Part shown: piece after piece, positions 12,496-18,956 of the stretch
How the letters are laid out: every line of letters starts with the position of its first letter
Position numbering within the stretch: the stretch's first letter is position 1
IMG/VR virus record: IMGVR_UViG_3300036985_000848
Coordinates: 1 to 21,517 of that record
Reading direction: 5' to 3' (one strand)
DNA length: 21,517 nucleotides
Source of the DNA: a virus
Made by a program: the position numbers and the translations under genes
The notes under the pieces: generated by a model
What the model was told of the DNA's origin: nothing
The model's input: the letters and a program-made list of their open reading frames with translations, nothing else
The model's database searches: none

Positions 12496-13016
12496 AACAA
12501 TGTAAAACCTGCTCTGAATCATTCGAGCCTAAACAAAAGTTTAATTCAACTATTAAAACTAATCGATGCGATATATGTTTAAAAACTGCTCAAGCATTGA
12601 AGAATCTCGCTATTATGAAAAAGGAGAAGAAGATTAAGCAGAAAGAAGATTTATTAACGTTGCAAGACTACTTGAAGATGACGCAGCAAGTATTTAATTC
12701 TTGGATTAGACAACGTGACAAAGGTTTAAATTGTATATCGTGTGACAAGCCTTGCAAGAAAGAGAATGCTGGTCACTACTTTTCATCAGGAGGTCACGCA
12801 AATGTTAGATTTGATGAGGACAATGTACATCTTCAATGTGAATATTGCAATACTTTTCTACACGGTAACTTAATTTTATACGGAGTGAATCTTGAGAAGA
12901 AGATAGGAAAAGACGAATTTACAATTTTGCGTGAAAAAGCATACGAAGTAAAAAAATTCACGAAGATTGAACTAAAAGAATTACTTTTAACATACAAACA
13001 AAAACTAAAACAATGA
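12492..13016 (+). CDS. ninG: NinG-like recombination protein
   Basis: The 174-residue protein has an N-terminal zinc-ribbon-like C4-x2-C7 with C26-x2-C29, a basic helical middle (about 40-55), and then LNCISCDKP (C81-x2-C84), A-G-H95-Y-F-S-S-G-G-H102, and N-V-H-L-Q-C116-x-x-C119-N120. The AGHYFS and C-E-x-C-N elements are characteristic of NinG (Rap), a structure-specific protein that resolves branched recombination intermediates in lambda. The C/H arrangement with N120 and H124 resembles an HNH-type nuclease core. It follows the methyltransferase by an ATGA overlap and belongs functionally with ERF and the exonuclease. The NinG length in lambda is similar. Confidence 0.85.
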   Translation: MKQCKTCSESFEPKQKFNSTIKTNRCDICLKTAQALKNLAIMKKEKKIKQKEDLLTLQDYLKMTQQVFNSWIRQRDKGLNCISCDKPCKKENAGHYFSSGGHANVRFDEDNVHLQCEYCNTFLHGNLILYGVNLEKKIGKDEFTILREKAYEVKKFTKIELKELLLTYKQKLKQ

Positions 13017-13096
13017 GTAGAGAAATAATAATAGGTTTAATAGCCATTGGATTGATATTGATAAGTGTAGTAATTGATAAATACACTAGGTTATAA
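13013..13096 (+). CDS. 27-residue single-span membrane microprotein
   Basis: ATG 13013 overlaps the NinG stop (ATGA) and the frame runs to TAA 13094-13096. The product MSREIIIGLIAIGLILISVV is nearly all hydrophobic, followed by IDKYTRL, so it would be one membrane helix with a charged end on both sides. Composition and coupling support translation, but the ORF is very short and no homologue is recognised. Confidence 0.45.
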   Translation: MSREIIIGLIAIGLILISVVIDKYTRL

Positions 13097-13128
13097 CATA
13101 TCGTTGACGTTAACAAAAAGATAAAATT

Positions 13129-13509
13129 ATGAAAGTAGGAGATAAAGTAAGATACAAAGGTGGTAAAAATGATTTTTGGATTAGCCGTGATGCTTTTGAA
13201 GTAGATGAGATATATAAAATATCTTATGTGGATAAATATCAAGTAATGGTAAATGGAGAAGATGGAAAATATACTTATACTTTAAAAGAATTATCTAAGT
13301 TCTTTGAAGTAATTGATGTTGAAAAAGACCAGCACTATGATAACACGAATGGAAGTCTTTACCTATTCGCTGAACAACACGAACTAAATGCGTATGAATT
13401 TGATATTATTAAACGTATTGTAAGATGTCGCAAGAAAGGACAGTTCAAAGAAGATTTGGAGAAGACAATAAGAGTTATTGAATTATATTTAAAAGAAACG
13501 GAATTATGA
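13129..13509 (+). CDS. DUF3310-like protein with N-terminal SH3-like domain
   Basis: The 126-residue protein has two parts. Residues 1-62 begin MKVGDKVRYKGG, with a strand pattern (DAFEVDEIYKISYVDK, KELSKFFEVID) of a small SH3-like barrel. Residues 67-123 read D67-Q-H-Y70-D-N, F80, F91-D-I-I-K95-R-I-V-R99-C-R-K-K-G104 and D109-L, matching the DUF3310 helical domain found in many phage proteins (H-Y, then N-x-I-K-Y-L-x-R-x-x-x-K-G, then D-L-x-K). DUF3310 proteins are often annotated as nucleotide kinase-like, though the function is not established. The fused barrel suggests a regulated or DNA/RNA-binding form. The gene follows a 32-base gap after the 27-residue microprotein. Confidence 0.6.
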   Translation: MKVGDKVRYKGGKNDFWISRDAFEVDEIYKISYVDKYQVMVNGEDGKYTYTLKELSKFFEVIDVEKDQHYDNTNGSLYLFAEQHELNAYEFDIIKRIVRCRKKGQFKEDLEKTIRVIELYLKETEL

Positions 13510-13718
13510 AAACAGCAGTAGAATGGTTAATTGAAGAATATTTTGGAGGTATAGAAAATTGCACTCCCAATTTTAGAAAACACATTAACCAAGCCAAAGA
13601 AATGGAGAAGCAGCAAATAATAGATGCGCATATTCATGGTGGGGAACCTGATTGGGATGGAGTTCAATTACAAGCAGAACAATACTACAACGAAACCTAT
13701 AAAAACACGAACAAATGA
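13506..13718 (+). CDS. conserved Bacteroidetes phage protein of unknown function
   Basis: The 70-residue protein begins MKTAVEWLIEEYFGGIENCT and contains A-K-E-M-E-K-Q-Q-I-I-D-A, ending E-Q-Y-Y-N-E-T-Y. I recognise this W-L, A-K-x-M-E-K-x-Q-I and Q-Y-Y-x-x-T-Y/F pattern as very common in small proteins of Bacteroidetes phages, without known role. It is probably an all-helical protein. Its last codons carry one AACACGAAC copy (13704-13712) and the stop overlaps the next tiny ORF. Confidence 0.7.
   Translation: MKTAVEWLIEEYFGGIENCTPNFRKHINQAKEMEKQQIIDAHIHGGEPDWDGVQLQAEQYYNETYKNTNK
13704..13712 (+). repeat. representative of a seven-copy AACACGAAC motif family
   Basis: The nine-base motif occurs on the + strand at 11161-11169, 11354-11362, 13376-13384, 13704-13712, 14724-14732, 15123-15131 and 17504-17512. 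I found no copy on the other strand. Five copies lie 2-23 bases before a start codon, and two lie inside genes. It is read in all three codon frames or lies between genes, so protein coding does not explain it. Near-variants precede the starts at 15488 (ATACGAATA) and 14887 (AAACGAATA). Confidence 0.7.
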
Positions 13719-13771
13719 GAAATCTAATATACATATTTATAATTAATTTGTTATATAAAGGTATTGATTAG
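13715..13771 (+). CDS. 18-residue hydrophobic peptide ORF (uncertain)
   Basis: ATG 13715 overlaps the previous stop (ATGA), and the frame encodes MRNLIYIFIINLLYKGID before TAG. The hydrophobic core and the ATGA coupling resemble a tiny membrane peptide, but the length is so short that chance is plausible. It could instead be a regulatory leader peptide for the membrane-protein gene downstream. Confidence 0.3.
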   Translation: MRNLIYIFIINLLYKGID

Positions 13772-13781
13772 AATTTAATCT

Positions 13782-13789
13782 TATATTTG
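13782..13789 (+). promoter_or_regulatory. candidate -7 element before the CxxC membrane-protein gene
   Basis: TATATTTG is a perfect TAnnTTTG match. A TTG at 13764-13766 is 15 bases upstream, shorter than ideal. The start of transcription would be at about 13794-13797, giving a very short leader to the ATG at 13805. It may drive the late-switch genes through to the terminase genes. Confidence 0.45.
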
Positions 13790-13804
13790 ACGAAAAAAAC
13801 GTCT

Positions 13805-14053
13805 ATGGAGTATTTAATAATTATTGCTTTTGCTTGGTGGTTTGTAGAATTTGAGCCTATTCAATTTGTAATAGATTGGGCTTTCAACTATTTGCCGATT
13901 AGCTTTTTAACCGACTGGATATATTCGGGGTTAGGTTGTTTTAAATGTATGGGATTTTGGAGTGGCTTGATCTACTCAGGTAGTTTCAGCTTTGCTTGTA
14001 TCACGTCTTTATTAACTTACATCACATCGTTATGTTTGAGCAAGATGAACTAG
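13805..14053 (+). CDS. small membrane protein with a CxxC motif
   Basis: I use ATG 13805 rather than a TTG 18 bases upstream that would overlap the promoter. The 82-residue protein has a hydrophobic N-terminus (MEYLIIIAFAWWFV), then F-E-P-I-Q-F-V-I-D-W, and a segment G-L-G-C45-F-K-C48-M-G-F-W-S-G-L-I followed by another hydrophobic stretch (FSFACITSLLTYIT). Three membrane segments are likely. The G-C-x-K-C-x-x-F-W pattern is one I recall from Bacteroidetes phage membrane proteins with no known function. C-x-x-C may bind metal or form a disulfide. It overlaps the next gene by about 22 bases. Confidence 0.65.
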   Translation: MEYLIIIAFAWWFVEFEPIQFVIDWAFNYLPISFLTDWIYSGLGCFKCMGFWSGLIYSGSFSFACITSLLTYITSLCLSKMN

Positions 14054-14238
14054 ATTACATCGAATCAATCAAGATAGCAGATTCAACTATTCAAACGGCT
14101 AAATTGACCTGTAAGAAATTAGATGCAATTTACGCAAGAGTAAACGGAATAAAAAGCAAAGATTGTTTCTGTTCAATGGTAAGACGAAAGATATTTATTA
14201 AGGACTTTTTTATTTGGTATGAAGGACTCACTGGATAG
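14032..14238 (+). CDS. hypothetical protein before the sigma-like gene
   Basis: I start at ATG 14032 (MFEQDELDYIESIKIA) because the earlier in-frame ATG at 13996 lies deep within the preceding gene. The 68-residue product has an acidic N-terminus and a middle that suggests an adaptor helix, and ends with C-S-M-V-R-R-K-I-F-I-K-D-F-F-I-W-Y-E. The final R-R-K-x-x-x-x-x-F-x-x-W-Y-E pattern is one I recall from phage proteins upstream of terminase genes, but the role is unknown. It overlaps the next gene by 20 bases. Confidence 0.6.
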   Translation: MFEQDELDYIESIKIADSTIQTAKLTCKKLDAIYARVNGIKSKDCFCSMVRRKIFIKDFFIWYEGLTG

Positions 14239-14755
14239 ATACCTACAACATCACTACATTGATGTGAAGAAGTACACAATGTATCTTTTGAATCGTATAA
14301 AAATACGGATTGAAGTAGATACTGTCATCTCTAATGCTTATCTGAACTGTTTAAAAAACGAATCAAAGTTTAAATACGGAAACGTTAAAGATTTTCTATT
14401 TCATTTTATCAAATGTGAGTTACTATTTAGAGATACAAATAGCAAGATAGAGTTAGTCAATAGTGTAGAAAATAATATGCCTATTGAAGAGGCTGAAGAT
14501 GAATTGAAAGATAAGATTCTATTTGAACTGAACTATCAGGAGCAGAAATCAGTTATTGAAATCTATCGTAATACAGTAGATGACAGAATCAAGTTAATAT
14601 TCTTTGAGACATATCACGACAAAGGATATAATACTACTAGAAGTATTGCAGACCATTTTAGTATATCGGTATTTACTGCACACGCAATGATAACAGAAAT
14701 GAAATCAGATTTAAGACGATTAAAACACGAACTAAAAAAAGACCATTATGAGTAG
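14219..14755 (+). CDS. sigma-factor-like transcription regulator, late switch candidate
   Basis: The 178-residue protein has helices resembling the region-2 bundle of sigma factors in its first 70 residues (VDTVISNAYLNCLKNESKF, NVKDFLFHFIKCELLFR), an acidic linker at about 85-100, and a C-terminal helix-turn-helix at about 139-165 (N-T-T-R-S-I-A-D-H-F-S-I-S-V-F-T-A-H-A-M-I-T) like region 4, followed by a basic tail. Two-domain proteins of this size are expected of phage sigma-like late activators. It stands 0.7 kb before the small terminase, the usual place for a late-gene activator. Region-2 core motifs are not clear enough to be certain; a simple DNA-binding activator is the alternative. 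Confidence 0.5.
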   Translation: MKDSLDRYLQHHYIDVKKYTMYLLNRIKIRIEVDTVISNAYLNCLKNESKFKYGNVKDFLFHFIKCELLFRDTNSKIELVNSVENNMPIEEAEDELKDKILFELNYQEQKSVIEIYRNTVDDRIKLIFFETYHDKGYNTTRSIADHFSISVFTAHAMITEMKSDLRRLKHELKKDHYE

Positions 14756-14918
14756 ATGGATAGCATTAAGCACATTTGTTCTATCTATTGGAATGACTGT
14801 GGCAATATGGAATGATTACGAATATCAGAATAAGTTTATAGCTGCTGCGATTCTTAGTCATATAATATTTTTATTAATAAACGAATATGAGAAAAATGCA
14901 AATAAAGGAGGAATATAA
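14748..14918 (+). CDS. 56-residue two-span membrane protein
   Basis: ATG 14748 overlaps the end of the sigma-like gene, and the frame reaches TAA 14916-14918. The product MSRWIALSTFVLSIGMTVAI, then a polar WNDYEYQNK loop, then FIAAAILSHIIFLLI and a polar tail NEYEKNANKGGI is a convincing two-helix hairpin membrane protein. Coupling, composition and a clean frame support it. Its last 32 bases overlap the next gene. A second holin or a membrane-linked accessory is possible, but there is no motif to decide. Confidence 0.5.
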   Translation: MSRWIALSTFVLSIGMTVAIWNDYEYQNKFIAAAILSHIIFLLINEYEKNANKGGI

Positions 14919-15144
14919 AGGTAAGACTGTAATAGTGTATAATAGTGTTCTAGGCAATCAGAATGTTATCATTGATAAAATACTACCAAAGCACTACGAT
15001 TGGTATTCAAGAAACGGATTAGGTCACATCTTTGAAGCTGAAGTTACAATTAAACCAACGTATGTGTGGAGTGATGTGTTGGATGAGGAAGAAGAAGTGA
15101 TTGAAGTACCAGTAGTGAAAAAAACACGAACTAAGAAGAAGTGA
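14887..15144 (+). CDS. hypothetical protein with basic C-terminal tail
   Basis: The 85-residue product (MRKMQIKEEYKGKTVIVYNS) has a strand-rich body (VIIDKILPKHYDWYSRNGLGHIFE, VTIKPTYVW) and then an acidic stretch (DVLDEEEEVIEV) followed by a very basic end (VVKKTRTKKK). An ATG three codons later (14896) is an alternative start. The polyacidic-then-polybasic tail suggests a DNA- or RNA-binding accessory protein. It carries one AACACGAAC copy near its 3' end (15123-15131). No family is recognised. Confidence 0.6.
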   Translation: MRKMQIKEEYKGKTVIVYNSVLGNQNVIIDKILPKHYDWYSRNGLGHIFEAEVTIKPTYVWSDVLDEEEEVIEVPVVKKTRTKKK

Positions 15145-15296
15145 ATCTCGATTATATGATAGCATCAGTTAAAGAATATATATTTCAACAGAAAGGAATA
15201 TACATAGAGATAGATGCAAACTTTATTAAATCAGATGTAAGACAGATTCAACTACTTTATCAAGCATTCAACTACATTCAAAGTGTCAAAGGATAG
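15141..15296 (+). CDS. small hypothetical protein (about 51 residues)
   Basis: GTG 15141 overlaps the preceding TGA (GTGA) and opens a frame of 51 residues to TAG 15294-15296; ATG 15156 is an in-frame alternative giving 46 residues. The core MIASVKEYIFQQKGIYIEID followed by a helix (SDVRQIQLLYQAFNYIQSVKG) suggests a small alpha/beta protein. No family is recognised. The gene overlaps its downstream neighbour by 14 bases. Confidence 0.5.
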   Translation: MNLDYMIASVKEYIFQQKGIYIEIDANFIKSDVRQIQLLYQAFNYIQSVKG

Positions 15297-15474
15297 AAAG
15301 TATTACATCGCAGTAATTAATCAAGAGTTACATTCTAAACAATGGAGTAAGATAAAGAAACTATTGAAAGCGACTGATTCTTCTTACTGTGTTTTTTACT
15401 CAGATGTGAAACAAATAGAATTCAATCAAGTTACACAAAATGTGTACCACGAAATGTGTTATCAAGAAAACTAG
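15283..15474 (+). CDS. small hypothetical protein (63 residues), GTG start
   Basis: GTG 15283 opens a frame beginning SKDRKYYIAVINQELHSKQW and ending CYQEN at TAG 15472-15474. The protein is moderately basic with alternating strands. The overlap with the preceding gene supports a GTG start, since no ATG is available near the 5' end. No domain is recognised, and the gene is placed just before the packaging genes. Confidence 0.45.
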   Translation: MSKDRKYYIAVINQELHSKQWSKIKKLLKATDSSYCVFYSDVKQIEFNQVTQNVYHEMCYQEN

Positions 15475-15487
15475 AAAAATACGAATA

Positions 15488-15907
15488 ATGGCTAAACATA
15501 AGTATATAGAAACACCTGAGAAACTATGGGAATTATTTCAAGGTTATCAATCAAGTTTAAAACCAAGAGAGATACAGAAAGCAACTGCAGCAGGAGTAAA
15601 ATCAGAATTTCACACACCACCACTTACAATGGAAGGATTCGAAAACTATTGTGAAGATAACATCTGTTTTGTACATCAGTATTTTGTAAATCAGAATGAG
15701 GCTTATAATGAATATATGAACATCTGTTCACGCATAAAGAGAAAGATACGTCAAGACCAAATCGAAGGAGGTATGGTTGGACAATTCAATCCAAGTATTA
15801 CACAAAGGTTAAATTCGTTAACTGAAAAAACGGATGTAACAAGTCAAGGTGAAAAGATAAACAAAATTGAAATTGAAATAATCCGATCAAGAAGTGAAGG
15901 CAATTAA
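15488..15907 (+). CDS. terS: terminase small subunit
   Basis: I start at ATG 15488 (MAKHKYIETPEKLWELF); an upstream ATG at 15440 adds 16 basic residues that overlap the previous gene. The 139-residue protein has the small-terminase pattern T-P-E-K-L-W-E-L-F at residues 9-17, helical DNA-binding stretches, and the closing segment G-G-M-V-G-Q-F-N101-P-S-I-T-Q-R-L-N-S-L-T-E-K114, characteristic of phage DNA-packaging proteins (A-G-x-x-N-P-x-I-x-x-x-L-x-x-L-x-E-K). It binds the packaging site and loads the large subunit. Its 3' end overlaps the nuclease-like gene by 14 bases. Confidence 0.75.
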   Translation: MAKHKYIETPEKLWELFQGYQSSLKPREIQKATAAGVKSEFHTPPLTMEGFENYCEDNICFVHQYFVNQNEAYNEYMNICSRIKRKIRQDQIEGGMVGQFNPSITQRLNSLTEKTDVTSQGEKINKIEIEIIRSRSEGN

Positions 15908-16373
15908 AATTACTGACGAGATTTTAAGCAAAGCCAAAGATTGGTCAACATTTTCTGGTAACAATTTCAGTATACGAAAAGACGGAGGCAATAGATTAGT
16001 AGGTGATATAGCTGAAGTAGTATTTCAGTTAATGTATCCAACTGCTAAAAGAATATCAGATACTGATAGAAACGCAGATTTTTTGATTAAAGGTAAACGA
16101 GTAGATGTAAAGTGTAAAGATCGAAGTGTAGACTGCAAACTAAATTACGATGTATCTATTGAGGCAAGGCAATTAAATTTTGATGTTGATTGGTATGCAT
16201 TCTTTTCGTTTAATAACAAAACTTCAGTTATTCAATTTTTAGGATGGATAAGTAAAGAAGATTACTTAAACAAATCTAAGCAACTAAAAAAAGGTGATGT
16301 TGACCTAACAAATGGGTGGATAGTAAATGTAGATTGCAACAACTTAAAAGTATGCGAATTAAAAGCACCGTAA
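15894..16373 (+). CDS. PD-(D/E)XK nuclease-like protein between the terminase genes
   Basis: GTG 15894 opens a 159-residue frame. The pattern G37-D-I-A-E41 (helix with acidic residue), then R59-N-A-D62-F-L-I-K-G-K-R-V-D71-V-K73-C-K75, followed by strands (VSIEARQLNFDVDWYAFFSF) is that of a PD-(D/E)XK restriction-like fold, with E41, D62, D71 and K73 as likely metal and catalytic residues. A single-domain nuclease of this size is unusual between the terminase subunits. Possible roles are a site-specific nick or trimming near the packaging site, a homing-type nuclease, or a Holliday junction resolvase-like activity. It overlaps the large terminase gene by 22 bases. Confidence 0.65.
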   Translation: MKAIKITDEILSKAKDWSTFSGNNFSIRKDGGNRLVGDIAEVVFQLMYPTAKRISDTDRNADFLIKGKRVDVKCKDRSVDCKLNYDVSIEARQLNFDVDWYAFFSFNNKTSVIQFLGWISKEDYLNKSKQLKKGDVDLTNGWIVNVDCNNLKVCELKAP

Positions 16374-17503
16374 TTTTTGAGGAGAATTGGAAAGCACTTC
16401 TAAACTCAAATTTGCGTTTTATCGTAAATCAAGGTGGCTCACGATCATCTAAGACCTATTCACTTTGTCAAGTTATAATCGTTTACTGCCTACAGAATCC
16501 TAACAAGGTAGTGTCAATTGTTAGAAAGACGTTTCCTGCTTTACGTGCTACCGTAATGCGTGACTTCTTTGAGATAATGAAAGACTTAGAAATCTATGAG
16601 GTGACAAGTCATAATAAGTCTGAGAATATATATCGGTTTAGTAATGGATCTATAGTTGAGTTCTTCTCAGTAGATGACGAGCAAAAGATTAGAGGTCGTA
16701 AACGTGATATCGGTTGGTGCAATGAGGCGAATGAACTTTGGTTTGAAGATTTTCAGCAACTTAATATGAGAACTGAGAACACAATGATATTCGATTATAA
16801 TCCTTCCGATAGTTCTTCTTGGTTATATGAACTTCCCGAAGACGAAAGCATACTAATCAAATCTACATACAAAGATAATCCATTCTTACCTGATAGCATC
16901 AAGCGACAGATAGAAGACCTTAAACGAACAGATGAAGCATTGTATCAAATCTATGCTTTAGGTGAGAAGACTATATCTAAAACAAACATCTATAGTAACT
17001 GGCAATTTGTTAAAGAAAGACCTGCTAGGTTTGAATCATTCTGCTATGGTTTAGACTTTGGGTATAACCATCCAACTGCATTAATGAAGGTATGGTGGAA
17101 TGAGAAAGATATATTTGTTGAGCCTATAATATATGAATCATATCTAACAACTACAATGTTGATAGAACGAATGAATGATTTAGGAGTTGACAAGAATGCT
17201 GATATCTTAGGTGACCATTCAAGACCTGAAATAATAGCAGAGATACAGATAGCAGGGTACAATATAAACAACGCAACGAAAGGAGTAAAGAAAGGAATTG
17301 ATAACGTGAAGACATTCGGTGTAATCTGTCTAGACAATCCAAACTTGAAACGAGAATACGAGAACTACAAATGGAAGAAAGTAGGTGACAGTATTACAGA
17401 TGAGCCTATCAAACTATTTGACGATGCAATGGATGCTATTCAGTATGCAGGTCGATTCATAAAAGATAATTACTACACAGACGATAGTTACTTCAGCTTC
17501 TAA
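16352..17503 (+). CDS. terL: terminase large subunit (ATPase-nuclease)
   Basis: ATG 16352 overlaps the preceding gene; an upstream GTG at 16316 gives 12 more residues, but they fall in the preceding gene and do not continue the family pattern. The 383-residue protein has a Walker A-like G28-G29-S-R-S-S-K34-T35 and a Walker B-like I-G-W-C-N-E125-A-N at about 120-128, followed by the coupling motif near 150 (NPSDSSSWLY). The nuclease domain starts at about 230 with G-L-D235-F-G-Y, continues with L-G-D288-H-S, and has a closing F-D357-D358-A-M-D361-A-I-Q-Y-A. The motifs match the terminase_3/PBSX-like class. It drives DNA translocation into the head and cuts the genome. Confidence 0.92.
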   Translation: MRIKSTVIFEENWKALLNSNLRFIVNQGGSRSSKTYSLCQVIIVYCLQNPNKVVSIVRKTFPALRATVMRDFFEIMKDLEIYEVTSHNKSENIYRFSNGSIVEFFSVDDEQKIRGRKRDIGWCNEANELWFEDFQQLNMRTENTMIFDYNPSDSSSWLYELPEDESILIKSTYKDNPFLPDSIKRQIEDLKRTDEALYQIYALGEKTISKTNIYSNWQFVKERPARFESFCYGLDFGYNHPTALMKVWWNEKDIFVEPIIYESYLTTTMLIERMNDLGVDKNADILGDHSRPEIIAEIQIAGYNINNATKGVKKGIDNVKTFGVICLDNPNLKREYENYKWKKVGDSITDEPIKLFDDAMDAIQYAGRFIKDNYYTDDSYFSF

Positions 17504-17534
17504 AACACGAACTTAATAAACACCATTATAAGAT

Positions 17535-18956
17535 ATGGCAATAACATCAATAGCAGCACCACAAGATTTTACACCTGCGTACAATCCGATTAAGTTCATA
17601 GTAGATGGCACGAACAAGAATCTACTAGGCTATAAATATATCTTTGATATCTATCCACAAGGTGGTGCAACAAAGATAGCAGAGTATAGAGTGTTTCCAG
17701 AGTTTGGCACTGGATACGGTAGAATAGATATATCTAAACTACTACAAACGAAAGTAAGTTATGATAGTGATTTATATAACACAGTCACATATCCTGCTAT
17801 CAATTCATTCTACAAATACGATGTGAAGATAGGTGAGGAGTATATCACTTCAATTACATATACTTCTTCTTTGTCTAATAACTCAGGTAACGTAAGAATA
17901 ACTGCTACACATTCCTATGTTGTAGGTGACCAAGTTAGAATTAATCAAGCAGATAGTGGTGCAGCTAATCCAAACTTAGAAGGTTTATTTACCGTTTTAT
18001 CAATAGTTGGTACTACTTCTTTTACAGTTAATTCATTGTGGTCTCAAGTGACGAATGCTGCGATTGATGGAACTGTAAGCTACTCAGATAATAGAAAGAC
18101 TATTACATTAAACATATTGACTGATTTAGATAAAATAGTATTCAATGGTGCAATGTCATTTTTAGAGTTTATTAATTGGTCGGCAGGTAACTATATCTTA
18201 TCTACAACAACTGATTATCTGTTAACTGATATGCCATTAACGGGATTCTATTCTACGTTGAATCAAGACTTGATAATCAACTTTGGTAATGCCAATGTAA
18301 TTACAGGATTTGTTTACTTTGAGAATGATGGTGGTAATATATTCAGTAAAGATATAGATACTAATTCTTATATATCAGGTGTTCAAGTAGGTACTAACAA
18401 CTATGGTACTTTGACTACGGTAAGTGGTAGTGGTGTGCTTGTAGATACTAATACACAGTATTATGATTTTTGGTATGCTAATTCAGCAGGAACAAGAAAT
18501 TCACAAAAGTACAGAGTAAACATAGACCACAGATGTTTGATAGAAGATTATTCTTTATTGTTCTTGGATAGGATGGGAAGCTATGGAAGTTTTGCTTTTC
18601 AGTTGAGAGCATACGAAAAAGGCAATGTACAGAAGCAATCATTCAATAGAGATATTGAAGGAAGTGTTGCAAGTTTAGAATGGGGTTATGCTACTGAAGC
18701 ATTCGGACAAAATGTCTATTCTTCTAACGTTACTAAAACTTTAGATTTAAATACTAATTGGATGACTGAAGAAATGTCTATCTACTTTGAGCAGTTGATT
18801 ACTTCACCTTTGGTTTATATTAAACTACCAAACAATATTTATGCATCAGTCGTAATAAATGAGAATTCGTTTGAAGTGAACAATCAACGGAATAAGAAAC
18901 TATTTAAGAAGTCAATAACGGTAACATACGCAAATCAAAATACTGTCAATGTATAA
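17535..18956 (+). CDS. virion structural protein, tail or baseplate candidate
   Basis: The 473-residue protein begins MAITSIAAPQDFTPAYNPIK and continues F-I-V-D-x-T-N-K-N-L-L-G-Y-K-Y-I-F-D-I, a pattern I recall from Bacteroidetes phage structural proteins placed directly after the large terminase. At about residues 105-185 there is an insert-like domain with H-S-Y-V-V-G-D-Q-V and S-F-T-V-N, similar to small beta modules repeated in virion proteins (V-G-D-x-V ... F-T-V). The rest is beta-rich with many aromatic residues. It would be one component of the tail or baseplate. No enzymatic motif is seen. A 31-base gap with one AACACGAAC copy (17504-17512) precedes the start. Confidence 0.55.
   Translation: MAITSIAAPQDFTPAYNPIKFIVDGTNKNLLGYKYIFDIYPQGGATKIAEYRVFPEFGTGYGRIDISKLLQTKVSYDSDLYNTVTYPAINSFYKYDVKIGEEYITSITYTSSLSNNSGNVRITATHSYVVGDQVRINQADSGAANPNLEGLFTVLSIVGTTSFTVNSLWSQVTNAAIDGTVSYSDNRKTITLNILTDLDKIVFNGAMSFLEFINWSAGNYILSTTTDYLLTDMPLTGFYSTLNQDLIINFGNANVITGFVYFENDGGNIFSKDIDTNSYISGVQVGTNNYGTLTTVSGSGVLVDTNTQYYDFWYANSAGTRNSQKYRVNIDHRCLIEDYSLLFLDRMGSYGSFAFQLRAYEKGNVQKQSFNRDIEGSVASLEWGYATEAFGQNVYSSNVTKTLDLNTNWMTEEMSIYFEQLITSPLVYIKLPNNIYASVVINENSFEVNNQRNKKLFKKSITVTYANQNTVNV

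Noticed and set aside
14904-14911. AAAGGAGG resembling a Shine-Dalgarno site
   Set aside because: No start codon lies at a suitable distance downstream, it falls within two overlapping genes, and genes of this phage otherwise use A-rich leaders, so it is most likely codon content.
17108-17115. TATATTTG box inside the large terminase gene
   Set aside because: No gene starts downstream within a sensible distance, and the base composition makes chance matches likely.
17044-17342. Two reverse-strand open frames within the large terminase gene
   Set aside because: Both are shadow frames of the terminase coding sequence and have no promoter or family resemblance.
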